DNA of 64,000 nt from positions 182,265,068 through 182,329,067 of the forward strand of contig CM076846.1 in the NCBI GenBank assembly GCA_039519185.1. Direction: 5' to 3'. The notes beneath the pieces are model-generated. The model was not told the DNA's origin, did no database searches, and saw only the letters and a list, made by a program, of their open reading frames with translations. This document shows positions 56,312-64,000 of the stretch, one piece after another; position 1 is the first letter of the stretch, and the number at the start of each line of letters is the position of its first letter. The translations under genes and the position numbers were made by a program. This stretch comes from Astragalus membranaceus. Taxonomy: Eukaryota; Streptophyta; Magnoliopsida; Fabales; Fabaceae.

Positions 56312-57001
56312 ATGAATGGTGGAAACGGTGGCCTCAACACGAAATTGTCGGTGTTCGACGGCAAGAACTGGAATCGGTGGTCGATCCAGATGCGTGTGTT
56401 GTTCGGCGCTCAAGATGCGCTTGAGCTCGTCAACGATGGTTACGTTCCAGTAGGGGAGAATGCAACCGAGGCGCAAAGGAATGCACAACGAGATACGAGG
56501 AAGAAGGATCAGAAGGCGCTGTTCTACATACATCAGTGCGTCGATACGAAGGTCTTTGAGAAGATCGCAGAGGCAACTACGGCGAAGGCAGCGTGGGGTA
56601 CTCTGGTACGGTGCTTTGGTGGTGATGCAACCGTGAAGAAGGTGAAGCTACAGTCACGGAGGAAGAAATATGAGAATCTGCAGATGAAGAGTGATGAGAA
56701 TATCTCAGATTATGTCTCACGTGTTGTCACTGTCACGAATGAGATGAAAACCTGTGGTGAAACAATCACTGAGCAAGTGATTGTTGAGAAGGTACTTCGA
56801 TCTCTAACCTCTAAATTTGACTTTATTATGGTTGCAATACAACAATCTAAGGACACTAGCACTATGAAAATTGATGAACTACAAGGGATCTTGGAGGCAC
56901 ATGAACTGCTTGTAATTGAGAGAGGAAAGGAGAGTGAAACTGTACAGGCACTTAAGGCACAAACTGTTAACAAAGGAAATAGTGGTAAACAATCTAAGTG
57001 A
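56312..57001 (+). CDS. Copia gag (second element), truncated by stop codon
   Basis: A gag of the UBN2/DUF4219 type: LSVFDGKNWNRWSIQMRVLF near the N terminus, then the helical capsid region to about residue 205. The TGA at 56999 stops the frame before the nucleocapsid. Beyond it the same frame continues with a Lys-rich stretch, another stop at about 57088 and a CCHC knuckle (CFNCDKYGHFTDEC, about 57164-57205). This means two nonsense mutations break the polyprotein. Confidence 0.85.
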   Translation: MNGGNGGLNTKLSVFDGKNWNRWSIQMRVLFGAQDALELVNDGYVPVGENATEAQRNAQRDTRKKDQKALFYIHQCVDTKVFEKIAEATTAKAAWGTLVRCFGGDATVKKVKLQSRRKKYENLQMKSDENISDYVSRVVTVTNEMKTCGETITEQVIVEKVLRSLTSKFDFIMVAIQQSKDTSTMKIDELQGILEAHELLVIERGKESETVQALKAQTVNKGNSGKQSK

Positions 57002-58378
57002 AAGGAGAACAAGTGGAAATCACAGAAAGAGGCCTGGTTAGATAAGAAGAAGAAGAAAAACAGTGATAATAGTGATGTGAAAGGTGAATAATCTAATCAA
57101 GGAGGGAAGAAGTACAATAGTAATCAGAAAAATAAGGAGAAATTTGATAAGAGGAAGATACAATGCTTCAATTGTGACAAATATGGTCATTTTACTGATG
57201 AGTGCTGGTCTAACAAAGAAAATAAAAAACAAGAGGCTAACATAGCCAAGGGTGATTCTGATGATGAACCTGTGATGTTGATGGTTACTACAAGTGATGA
57301 TTGTGTGACTGTTGAGATATGGTATATGGATACAGGGTGCTCCAACCATATGACTGGGAATAGGTGTAACAGCCCAGGTCCACCGCAGCGGCCACCCCGG
57401 TCCCACTGTTACCTCACGGTCTTTTCTACCCCCCTTGTAGAATTTTTGCCTTCCGTGGGAATCGAACCTTGCACCTGAGGCATAAGTGCAAGTTAAACCC
57501 CCTTCCCACTACCAATTGAGCGCGCGCTCAATTGGTAGTGGGAAGGGGGTTTAACTTGCACTTATGCCTCAGGTGCAAGGTTCGATTCCCACGGAAGGCA
57601 AAAACTCTACAAGAGGGGTAGAGAAGATCGTGAGGTAACAGTGGGACCGGGGTGGCCGCTGCGGTGGACCTGGGCTGTTACATAAAAAGGCGCCTTTTTT
57701 TGTAACAGCCCAGGTCCACCGCAGCGGCCACCCCGGTCCCACTGTTACCTCACGGTCTTCTCTACCCCTCTTGTAGAATTTTTGCCTTCCGTGGGAATCG
57801 AACCTTGCACCTGAGGCATAAGTGCAAGTTAAACCCCCTTCCCACTACCAATTGAGCGCGCGCTCAATTGGTAGTGGGAAGGGGGTTTAACTTGCACTTA
57901 TGCCTCAGGTGCAAGGTTCGATTCCCACGGAAGGCAAAAATTCTACAAGAGGGGTAGAGAAGACCGTGAGGTAACAGTGGGACCGGGGTGGCCGCTGCGG
58001 TGGACCTGGGCTGTTACAATAGGTAGTGGCTGGTTGACTTCGATGGCAGTAAAAGAACTAGAATCAGACTTGGTGATGATAGATACTTGACTGCAGAAGG
58101 AATGGGAAACATTCTGGTGAAGAGGAGTGATGGTAAAACTGTGTTGATAGAAGATGTGTGGTACGTGCCAGGTATGAAGAATAATCTAATGAGTGTTGGC
58201 CAACTATTGGAGAAAGGATACTCAGTGCTAATGGATGATGGTGTGTTAATGCTGTATGACCACAAGAAGAGATTGGTCTTGAAGTCATCCTTGGAGAAAA
58301 ACAGGACATTCAAAGTAAGTGTTAAAGCAGCTGAAACACACTGTTTCAGTGCTACTGATGCTGATAAGGAAAGTGTCC
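57002..58378 (+). pseudogene. Copia nucleocapsid and protease remnant, split by a palindromic insertion
   Basis: After the zinc knuckle, the protease site WYMDTGCSNHMTGN (57319-57360) is intact up to the 5-bp target site ATAGG. After the palindromic insertion (57365-58018) the frame resumes with RTRIRLGDDRYLTAEGMGN and VWYVPGMKNNLMSVGQLLEK, the usual end of the protease and start of the pre-integrase. It stops at an abrupt junction near 58378. Confidence 0.8.
57365..58018. mobile_element. Double palindrome: two 318-bp inverted-repeat units with an 18-bp spacer
   Basis: Unit 1 (57365-57682) and unit 2 (57701-58018) each consist of two complementary 159-bp arms, with centres at 57523/57524 and 57859/57860. 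Each starts TGTAACAGCCCAGG and ends CCTGGGCTGTTACA. The spacer AAAAAGGCGCCTTTTT is itself palindromic. The whole is flanked by ATAGG on both sides, so it entered the Copia protease as one piece. Each arm holds a tRNA-like segment with A-box-like GCTCAATTGG and B-box GGTTCGATTCC. Unit 2 is a perfect inverted repeat as read; unit 1 has about five arm mismatches. It has the outline of an LTR element whose LTRs are palindromes, or of a foldback element. No coding capacity. Confidence 0.9.
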
Positions 58379-59324
58379 TATCAGAATTAGGAAATAGAAT
58401 TCCCCAGTCTAGTGTCCCCTTCGAATACCTAAGTATTCTCTTTGCAATAACAAAGTGGGATTTCTTTGGTTCTTCCATAAACCTACTCACCAAACCAACA
58501 CTGTAGGTGATGTTAGGTCTGGAATTGCACAAGTACCTCAATGAGCCAATTAACTGCCTGTACAGAGTGGCATCTGCAGGCTGTTCATCATTGTTCTTCA
58601 CCAATTTCAGTGCTATGTCTGCTGGTGTTGAGGCTGCATTACACTCCATCATCTTAAATCTCTTTAACACATCAGATGCATATTTCTTTTGGTGAAGAAA
58701 TATGCCATGTTTGGAAGTCACAAACTCCATTCCAAGAAAATATGCAAGCCTCCCAAGATCTGTCATTTCGAATTCATTCATCATCTTTTTCTTGAAATCA
58801 TTGATTACTTGTTCACTGTCTCCAGTAACAAGCAAATCATCTACATATAAACAGATCAACAGAATACCAGTAGTGTTACAGTGTTTCAGATACAAGCCAT
58901 GCTCTGTGCTGCACTTTACAAATTTTAACTTCAGGAGAAACCCATCAATTCTCTTGTTCCAAGCCCTTGGGGCTTGTTTAAGGCCATAGAGAGCCTTCTT
59001 CAGCCTTAGCACTCTGTCTTCCATGCCCTTCTCCTCAAAACCAGGTGGGTGCCTTACAAATACTTCCTCTTCTAGTGGACCATTGAGAAAATCAGACTTT
59101 ACATCTAATTGGCTCAATGTCCACTTTCTCTTGCTTGCTAGAGCCACAATCAACCTCACATTTTCAATTTGTGCAACTGGTGCATATATTTCATTGAAAT
59201 CAAGGCCTTGCTTTTGCAAAAAACCTTTTGCAACAAGTCTTGCCTTGTATTTGGCAATTTCTCCATTAGGCTTCATTTTGGTCTTAAAGACCCACTTTAC
59301 TTCAATAGCTCTCTTATTGCTAGG
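58379..59324 (-). pseudogene. Copia reverse transcriptase/RNase H fragment, inverted relative to its gag
   Basis: On the minus strand the frame starts within the RT at 59319 and carries KYKARLVAKGFLQKQGLDF, QLDVKSDFLNGPLEEEVFV, ALYGLKQAPRAW, catalytic YVDDLLVTG and the LRYLCNSRPNITYSV block. It ends at GILFPNSDRTLS, where it meets the plus-strand protease fragment. RNase H proper is missing. Confidence 0.88.
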
Positions 59325-60870
59325 TGGTGTGTGGAAAACATGTGCAAGTATTCACAGTCCATAACAAGTAATATAGTGTTTAGAACAGGTCGAACCCACA
59401 GGAATTGATGAACTCTTTCAAAAGTCAATATTATGTAATTTAGAGGAAAGTAACTAATTTAACAAGATAGTTGATATTGGTGAGTATCACAAGTAAGTTA
59501 GAATAAAGCAAGGTGTAAGTAGTTGTAATGCAATAGAGAAAAGCTAGTTGGAATGTCTTCCCCAAGTAATTTACTTATAAGTGTTTAATATAGTTATGAT
59601 GCAGTTGCACTGAATGCTGTTGCATTAGTTGTGTGCCTTTCAGTCACTTTCTTCAGAGTTTCATTACAAGCTTCCTATGTCTAGGCTTGCTAAATAAGTT
59701 CACTATTGTCTTTTAAAGTACCCACAGTATCACCCTATGGACTATACTATCCTATGTCTAGGACTTAGTATGGTTTTCACAAAGTTTCCTTTATGTAAAA
59801 CACTCACCCATATTAGTTCTTGATTTCTTAATTGTAAACCATATCTGCTTTTACAAATCTACTTATTCTAAGTGATCAACCTCAAAATAAGTGTTGAAAG
59901 TATTATCAAGTAAGAACTAAAGTGCACACATCATATACTTGTATTAAACTTACTTAAAAGCTCATTAAATGGTTAGAACATTCCAACTAAGAGAGGTTTA
60001 GCTCAACATAGACATTGCAAGGCAAATATAAACAAAATAGAACATGTTTATATAATTGAAATCACAAAAGAGAAACAACAAGATAGAGTTTACACAAGTT
60101 GTAGCTCTTAGCATGAATTCTCCTAGCAATGTAATTGCATTAGCTCCTTAGCACTTTGGTAAAACTATGAAATCGAGGTAAGGAGGATTTGTCACTTCCT
60201 TCCTTTCCTTCTTACAAAATAGAACTTATCTATGTGGAGTGAAATTTTAATCTAACTTATGGATTGTGATCTATCTTCAAGTGAAGGAGTGAGGTCTTTA
60301 TATAGTCTTCAAGAGAGGTGCTTCCTTCCTTCATGTTGAAGTAACTTTGGTGGCTGTATTCATGGTTACTTTACAGCAATTGATTCCCATGCGAAGTCTT
60401 CAATCAAGTGTCTAGTGAGGTCAAATGAGATAAGAACACGTGTCCCTACGTTGATGACTCTTCAAAGCTATGTGGGAATTGTAGGCGCTGAAGTATGAGG
60501 TGTTCTTGCTTTAGGAGACCAAGCATGAGGTCATCAAGTGCAAGTGGATGGAAAGTGGATGTGCAAGTGGATGGCTCCAACCTTCAGGCAATGCAGTTGC
60601 AGTGCAGTAGCATTGTGCTAAACCAGTGCAGTTATAAGTGCAGGATCAATGCAGGAGCATTTGATGCAGGAGCATCTAGACTGCACTCAACAAACTTATC
60701 AAACATACCACAATGTATCCAAAATGGCCTATAATCAACTATAACCATGTCAAACACTCAAGTTATCACATATTACATAAAATACTATATAAACTCTTTA
60801 TCTTTGCTTGAAAGAGAGCAATTTACTAAGTTTAAACATATGAATAACTCTATATAAAATAGAGTTATCA
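59325..60870 (-). mobile_element. Solo LTR, 1546 bp, inserted in Copia pol
   Basis: Flanked by CTAGG (59320-59324 and 60871-60875). On the minus strand it starts TGATAACTC and ends ACACACCA, with TATA-like CTATATAAAGACC near 60300. Its end (GCAAGTATTCACAGTCC...CCCACAGGAATTG) resembles the corresponding end of the solo LTR at 18405-19928, so the two are probably related families. It contains no internal domain. Confidence 0.82.
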
Positions 60871-60875
60871 CTAGG

Positions 60876-61680
60876 CAGCCTCATCATCTCCCATGTGTCA
60901 TTCTTCTGAATTGACCTCAATTCTTCTTTCATTGCTTCCTTCTAGTGTGGATTGGAGAGAGCCTCATTAAGTGATACATGTTCTGCTTCTGCAGATAGAA
61001 GTATCTGCATAATTTCAGAATCAGTGTGGCTGGTTGTACTACAGTACACTTCATAATCTGAGTATCTTTGTGGCATTTGTGTCTCTCTTTGTGATCTTCT
61101 CAGTGGTGCTCCACCATTCTCTTCATTTACAATTTATTGTTCATCATCTGTGTTCACAGTGCCCTGTTCCTCAACATTTTCAAACTCAATTTCAACTATC
61201 TCATTCGTTTCCTTCTCAATGTTGTCAGTCCAATCCCATTCTTTAGACTCAATTACCACCACATCATTACTTATAACAGTCTTCTTCTGAATTGGATCAA
61301 AAAGTTTGTAGGCACCTGTATTGTGATATCCTACCAGTATCATTGGTTGAGCTCTAGAGTCAAGTTTCCTTTTATTTTGTTCTGGGACATGTCTATAGCA
61401 GAGTGAGCCAAAGATTCTCACATGTCTCACACTAGGCTTGGTTCCACACCATGCCTCTTCTGGTGTCATTGCTTCCAACCTCTTAGTTGGACTTCTATTT
61501 AAGATATAAGCAGCAGTGCACACTGCTTCTGCCCAGAATTCTTTAGGTAGTCGTTTCTCTTTCAACATGCTTCTCACCATGTTTAGAAGTGTTCTATTCC
61601 TCCTCTCAGCAGTCCCATTGTGCTGAGGAGTGTATGGAGCAGTTACATCATGAATTATTCCTTCATCCTTACTGAATTTG
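60876..61680 (-). pseudogene. Copia integrase C-terminal half and linker
   Basis: On the minus strand it carries VTAPYTPQHNGTAERRNRTL, with the third catalytic acid (E of AERRN), then KEFWAEAVCTAAYILNRSPT and RIFGSLCYRHVPEQNKRKLD. It then runs into the acidic linker and the start of RT (LRSIQKNDTWEMM), where a stop codon lies. The first half of integrase is missing. Removing the solo LTR joins it to the RT fragment at 59319. Confidence 0.85.
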
Positions 61681-61913
61681 TCAAATGCAAAGTGACATTA
61701 GGATTAAAGGGAGAGGGAAAAGAGGTGGAACCAGAGGAGTGAACTTTCAGACCTTGTCCATTGCCAACAAAGACTTGGCTAGGAGTCTCATGAGTGGTTT
61801 GAAGAACCTGGATATTGGATCAGCGTCGTTAACAAAAGCCATTGAATGCGAAGCGAAAAAGAGAGAAAAAAGCAGTTAGGAGTTTGTTAGGGGCGGTTTG
61901 GCTCTCGATACCA
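61681..61913 (-). pseudogene. Internal leader and protease-like scrap behind the Copia 5' LTR
   Basis: On the minus strand a primer site TGGTATCGAGAGCC (61913-61900) follows the LTR. A short frame MAFVNDADPISRFFK and a protease-like GNGQGLKVHS / SFPSPFNPNVTLH scrap follow. The scrap resembles the protease of the 22.6-kb Copia family. It then joins integrase without the sequences that should lie between. Confidence 0.6.
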
Positions 61914-62131
61914 TGCTAGAATCAGAGAGTGAGAGAGTGAAAGAAGTACTCATTGTGTAATAAATCTTGTATTGAATGAATGAATGTTTACAAGATCAGG
62001 TTTACTTATATAGGAGAACTTGTGAGGACAGATCACTAACTAGATTGACTAACTTCAACTTATACAAGGATTTGACTTATATCAAGCTTAACAGCTTGTG
62101 CTATTACTAAGAGAAACTCTATACTCTAACA
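61914..62131 (-). repeat. Copia 5' LTR (218 bp), minus strand
   Basis: On the minus strand it starts TGTTAGAGTATAGAG at 62131 and ends CTGATTCTAGCA at 61914, directly before the primer site. TATA-like CTATATAAGTAAACC is near 62015. Its partner 3' LTR was not found in the window. Confidence 0.75.
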
Positions 62132-62373
62132 CAGCTAATAAAAATAATACAGAAGCTTCACAAGGGCATCCAATATACAACAGATCTATGTTAGAAGTTT
62201 AACCAGCCAGACTGTTGACGCAATAAAGAATCAGCATCCTATATTGGCCTTACGTATGGTCCAGCGTTAATGCAAAGAAAAAGAATACTTAGATAAGTGA
62301 TTATACAATTTAACCAGTTCACTGTATAGAAGGACTAATTCTGTAAAAATAGGACTAATTCCTTACAAGTTAC
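62132..62373. repeat. Copy of a RabGAP intron 7 segment
   Basis: 242 bp matching 21003-21244 in the same orientation with about ten substitutions. It begins exactly at the outer edge of the Copia LTR. Confidence 0.85.
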
Positions 62374-62432
62374 TGTGAGATATATTTACAATATATATAT
62401 AGATGATTTTGTTTAATATCATGAAATTACAA

Positions 62433-62615
62433 TTGGTCTGATGGTTGGTTATATATGCGCTTGTACCTGGGTTCGAATCACTCATGCACCCTGTTTTGTT
62501 TTTGCTGGATTTAATTAAATAACGATTAAAACAGGAAACGAAAAGGTGCAAGTGGGATTCGAACACGCGACCAAAGGGCGAACAGTCACAAGCCTTCACC
62601 ACTAGACCAGCGCAA
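62433..62615. mobile_element. Inverted pair of tRNA-derived SINE heads
   Basis: The plus strand (62433-62495) has A-box-like TTGGTCTGATGGTTGG and B-box GGGTTCGAATC, then TCATGCACC. The minus strand (62613-62540) has GCTGGTCTAGTGGTGAAGG and B-box GTGTTCGAATCCC, then ACTTGCACC. The two point toward each other across an AT-rich centre with TTAATTAAAT. They are not tRNA genes: the sequences cannot form a complete acceptor stem and the second is tRNA-like only. Confidence 0.6.
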
Positions 62616-62639
62616 TGATTGTGATATGATTTCGTTGTT

Positions 62640-63341
62640 AACGGTACATAACCGTTTATGGACAGAATTCATTTGAAGTGTTGTATCTCTTCACTAAGTG
62701 CTTGAAGTTGTCTATAAATAGAGGCACTTAGAGGGAAGAAAACACACGAATTTGGCTCTGATCTAAGGCCAAACATCTCCTATTTACATCACCCTAAATC
62801 ATCTTATATTTCTCTAATGCATGAGTGAGATATAAGAAACATAATTTTGTAAACTATTATCAAGAGATAGGCTTGTTGTGGTTGTGCAAATCACTTCAAG
62901 GTTTCTAAAGTATCCTGAAGGGGATTCGCAAGACACCGTTTTGCATCCAATTAGTTATAATTGGTGGGGGCGAATCGAACCTAAAGGTTAGTGTGTTTAC
63001 ACACGCTTTAGAATCAACTGCGGTCGTCATCATCTTCATCCTTGATCAAGTGTTGCAGCATCTTCCCCAACAAATTGTTCTCACAGTCTTTAGGCTCGAT
63101 TCTGCATTTGTGTTGAAATGATGATTGCAACATTGAAGGAAGATGTTTTTCTACTTACAATTTGAAAGAGATGATTTCATATTTAAGATCAAAGATGATT
63201 TATGGTAACAACTTTCTACTTTGGTGAAAGGTATACAACTACTCTAAATAAATATACATGAAATGCTTGATGGTCTAAATTAATAACACATGTAAAGATG
63301 AATTTTAATTCAAGTTAATTCATGAAAGTGGTTTGTTTAAT
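62640..63341 (+). mobile_element. LTR-like remnant with TATA box
   Basis: TATA box TCTATAAATAGAGG at about 62711, followed 30-60 bp later by an A-rich leader and further on by TTGGTGGGGGCGAATCG. A possible LTR spans TGTTAACGG (62635) to CCCCAACA (63071), but no matching target duplication was found. No gene was seen in the rest up to 63341. Confidence 0.4.
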
Positions 63342-64000
63342 TGTAGCGACCGAAAAATCCGGGAAAGGATTCCTCGAAGGTTCAAAAATGAAGCCGCCAC
63401 CAACGTTTAGTTTAAGGGCAAATATTGGAAAATCCCTTTTGGAATGGATAAGGGTCCTTGAGACCAGATTAGGGTTCGGGAGTCGGTTATGCATGGGGAA
63501 GGTGTTAGCACCCCACGACATCCTTCCTAAGGAAGGTTACCTGCTAATTAGTTGTAGGAAAGAATATTAATTTTTAAAAATGTTTATTGTACCCTTTTAT
63601 TGTGAATTGAAAAGAAAGAAGACTTAATAAAAATTTCATCGTTTTTTGTGCTTGACAGGAGTGGGCCCCTGCTCCTACGTATCTCCAGGTGCGATGGAGA
63701 AATCAAAGCTACGTAGTTCTTGGGTAGAAAATGTTTGTGTGTTGGTGTTTTTTAATATAGGGGTTTTAGGATTGTGTGATCTGTGTTGAAGGACCACTTG
63801 GGGGGTCTGAAGGAGCGCTGGGGCTCTGAAGGGCCACTGGGGGCTGAAGGAGCGCTGGGGCTCTGAAGGACCACAGTTCACTTATCCTAAAACGATGATT
63901 AACCCGGCCGTACGACCGACTTAATCCCCTACTTTGAAAATAAGATTTTTGATTTTTGAGATGAAAGAGATGTGTTTGTATTTTTTATTTAGAAATTATT
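63342..64000 (-). mobile_element. Ogre/Tat-type LTR, partial at the window edge
   Basis: Starts (plus strand) TGTAGCGACCG and keeps the landmarks GCCGCCACCAACG, GGGTTCGGGAGTCGGTTATG, CTCCTACGTATCTCC and CTACGTAGTTC. It ends in the GGACCACTTGGGGGG / GCGCTGGGGCTCTGAAGG repeats that also occur, inverted, at 11283-11370. The strand is inferred from the primer-site orientation of the related element at 42350. Confidence 0.7.

Noticed and set aside
57524..57600. Possible tRNA gene (A box GCTCAATTGG, B box GGTTCGATTCC).
   Set aside because: No acceptor stem or anticodon arm of a functional tRNA; the segment lies in palindromic arms and is better read as SINE-derived.
62363..62602. 79-aa minus-strand frame and a possible tRNA at 62540-62613.
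   Set aside because: The frame runs through tRNA-derived SINE sequence, and the tRNA-like part lacks a complete acceptor stem.

Overview
The window is eukaryotic nuclear DNA from a flowering plant, most likely a legume. The evidence is GT-AG introns, an intact plant-type RabGAP/TBC gene, and a dense load of nested LTR retrotransposons. These include Ogre/Tat-like elements primed by tRNA-Arg(ACG), a CACTA element, Stowaway-like MITEs and an Au-SINE. The legume assignment is inference from the repeat families. No bacterial genes, CRISPR arrays or rRNA genes were seen.

Layout: 1-1703 is part of a minus-strand LTR nested in the next element. 1704-10082 is a head-to-tail array LTR-internal-LTR-internal-LTR of a non-autonomous minus-strand retrotransposon (2750-bp LTR, 312-bp internal region, 3062-bp period). 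That array sits in an Ogre-type LTR (10083-11831). 11832-13250 holds islands of a degenerate minisatellite. 14103-32642 is the one intact host gene, a 15-exon minus-strand RabGAP/TBC protein (652 aa when spliced). Its introns carry an Au-SINE, a solo LTR inside a MITE, other MITEs and a frameshifted Copia element (22611-27645).

33096-34092 is a small LTR element with one ORF. It is cut by a minus-strand Ogre-like derivative (34093-47244) that lacks gag-pol and carries several internal tandem repeats. The left part of its 5' LTR contains a 3.46-kb CACTA element with a transposase-associated domain and a captured, helicase-like exon. The truncated outer end of that LTR abuts a decayed GPI mannosyltransferase 3 (PIG-B) pseudogene (47245-49700), itself split by a TRIM-like Copia element with TA...TA termini.

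49642-54513 is a duplicated segment separated by a putative solo LTR that hosts a 2.4-kb LTR element packed with GGCGCC hairpins. 54935-55440 is an array of AATCGATT motifs upstream of a TATA box. 56124-62131 is a mosaic of convergent Copia fragments, interrupted by a double 318-bp palindrome with tRNA-like arms (57365-58018) and a solo LTR (59325-60870). The right edge has a copy of a RabGAP intron segment, an inverted pair of tRNA-derived SINE heads, an LTR-like remnant and another Ogre-type LTR.

Only the RabGAP gene looks functional as a host gene. The nesting order and target-site duplications allow the relative order of many insertions to be read directly.
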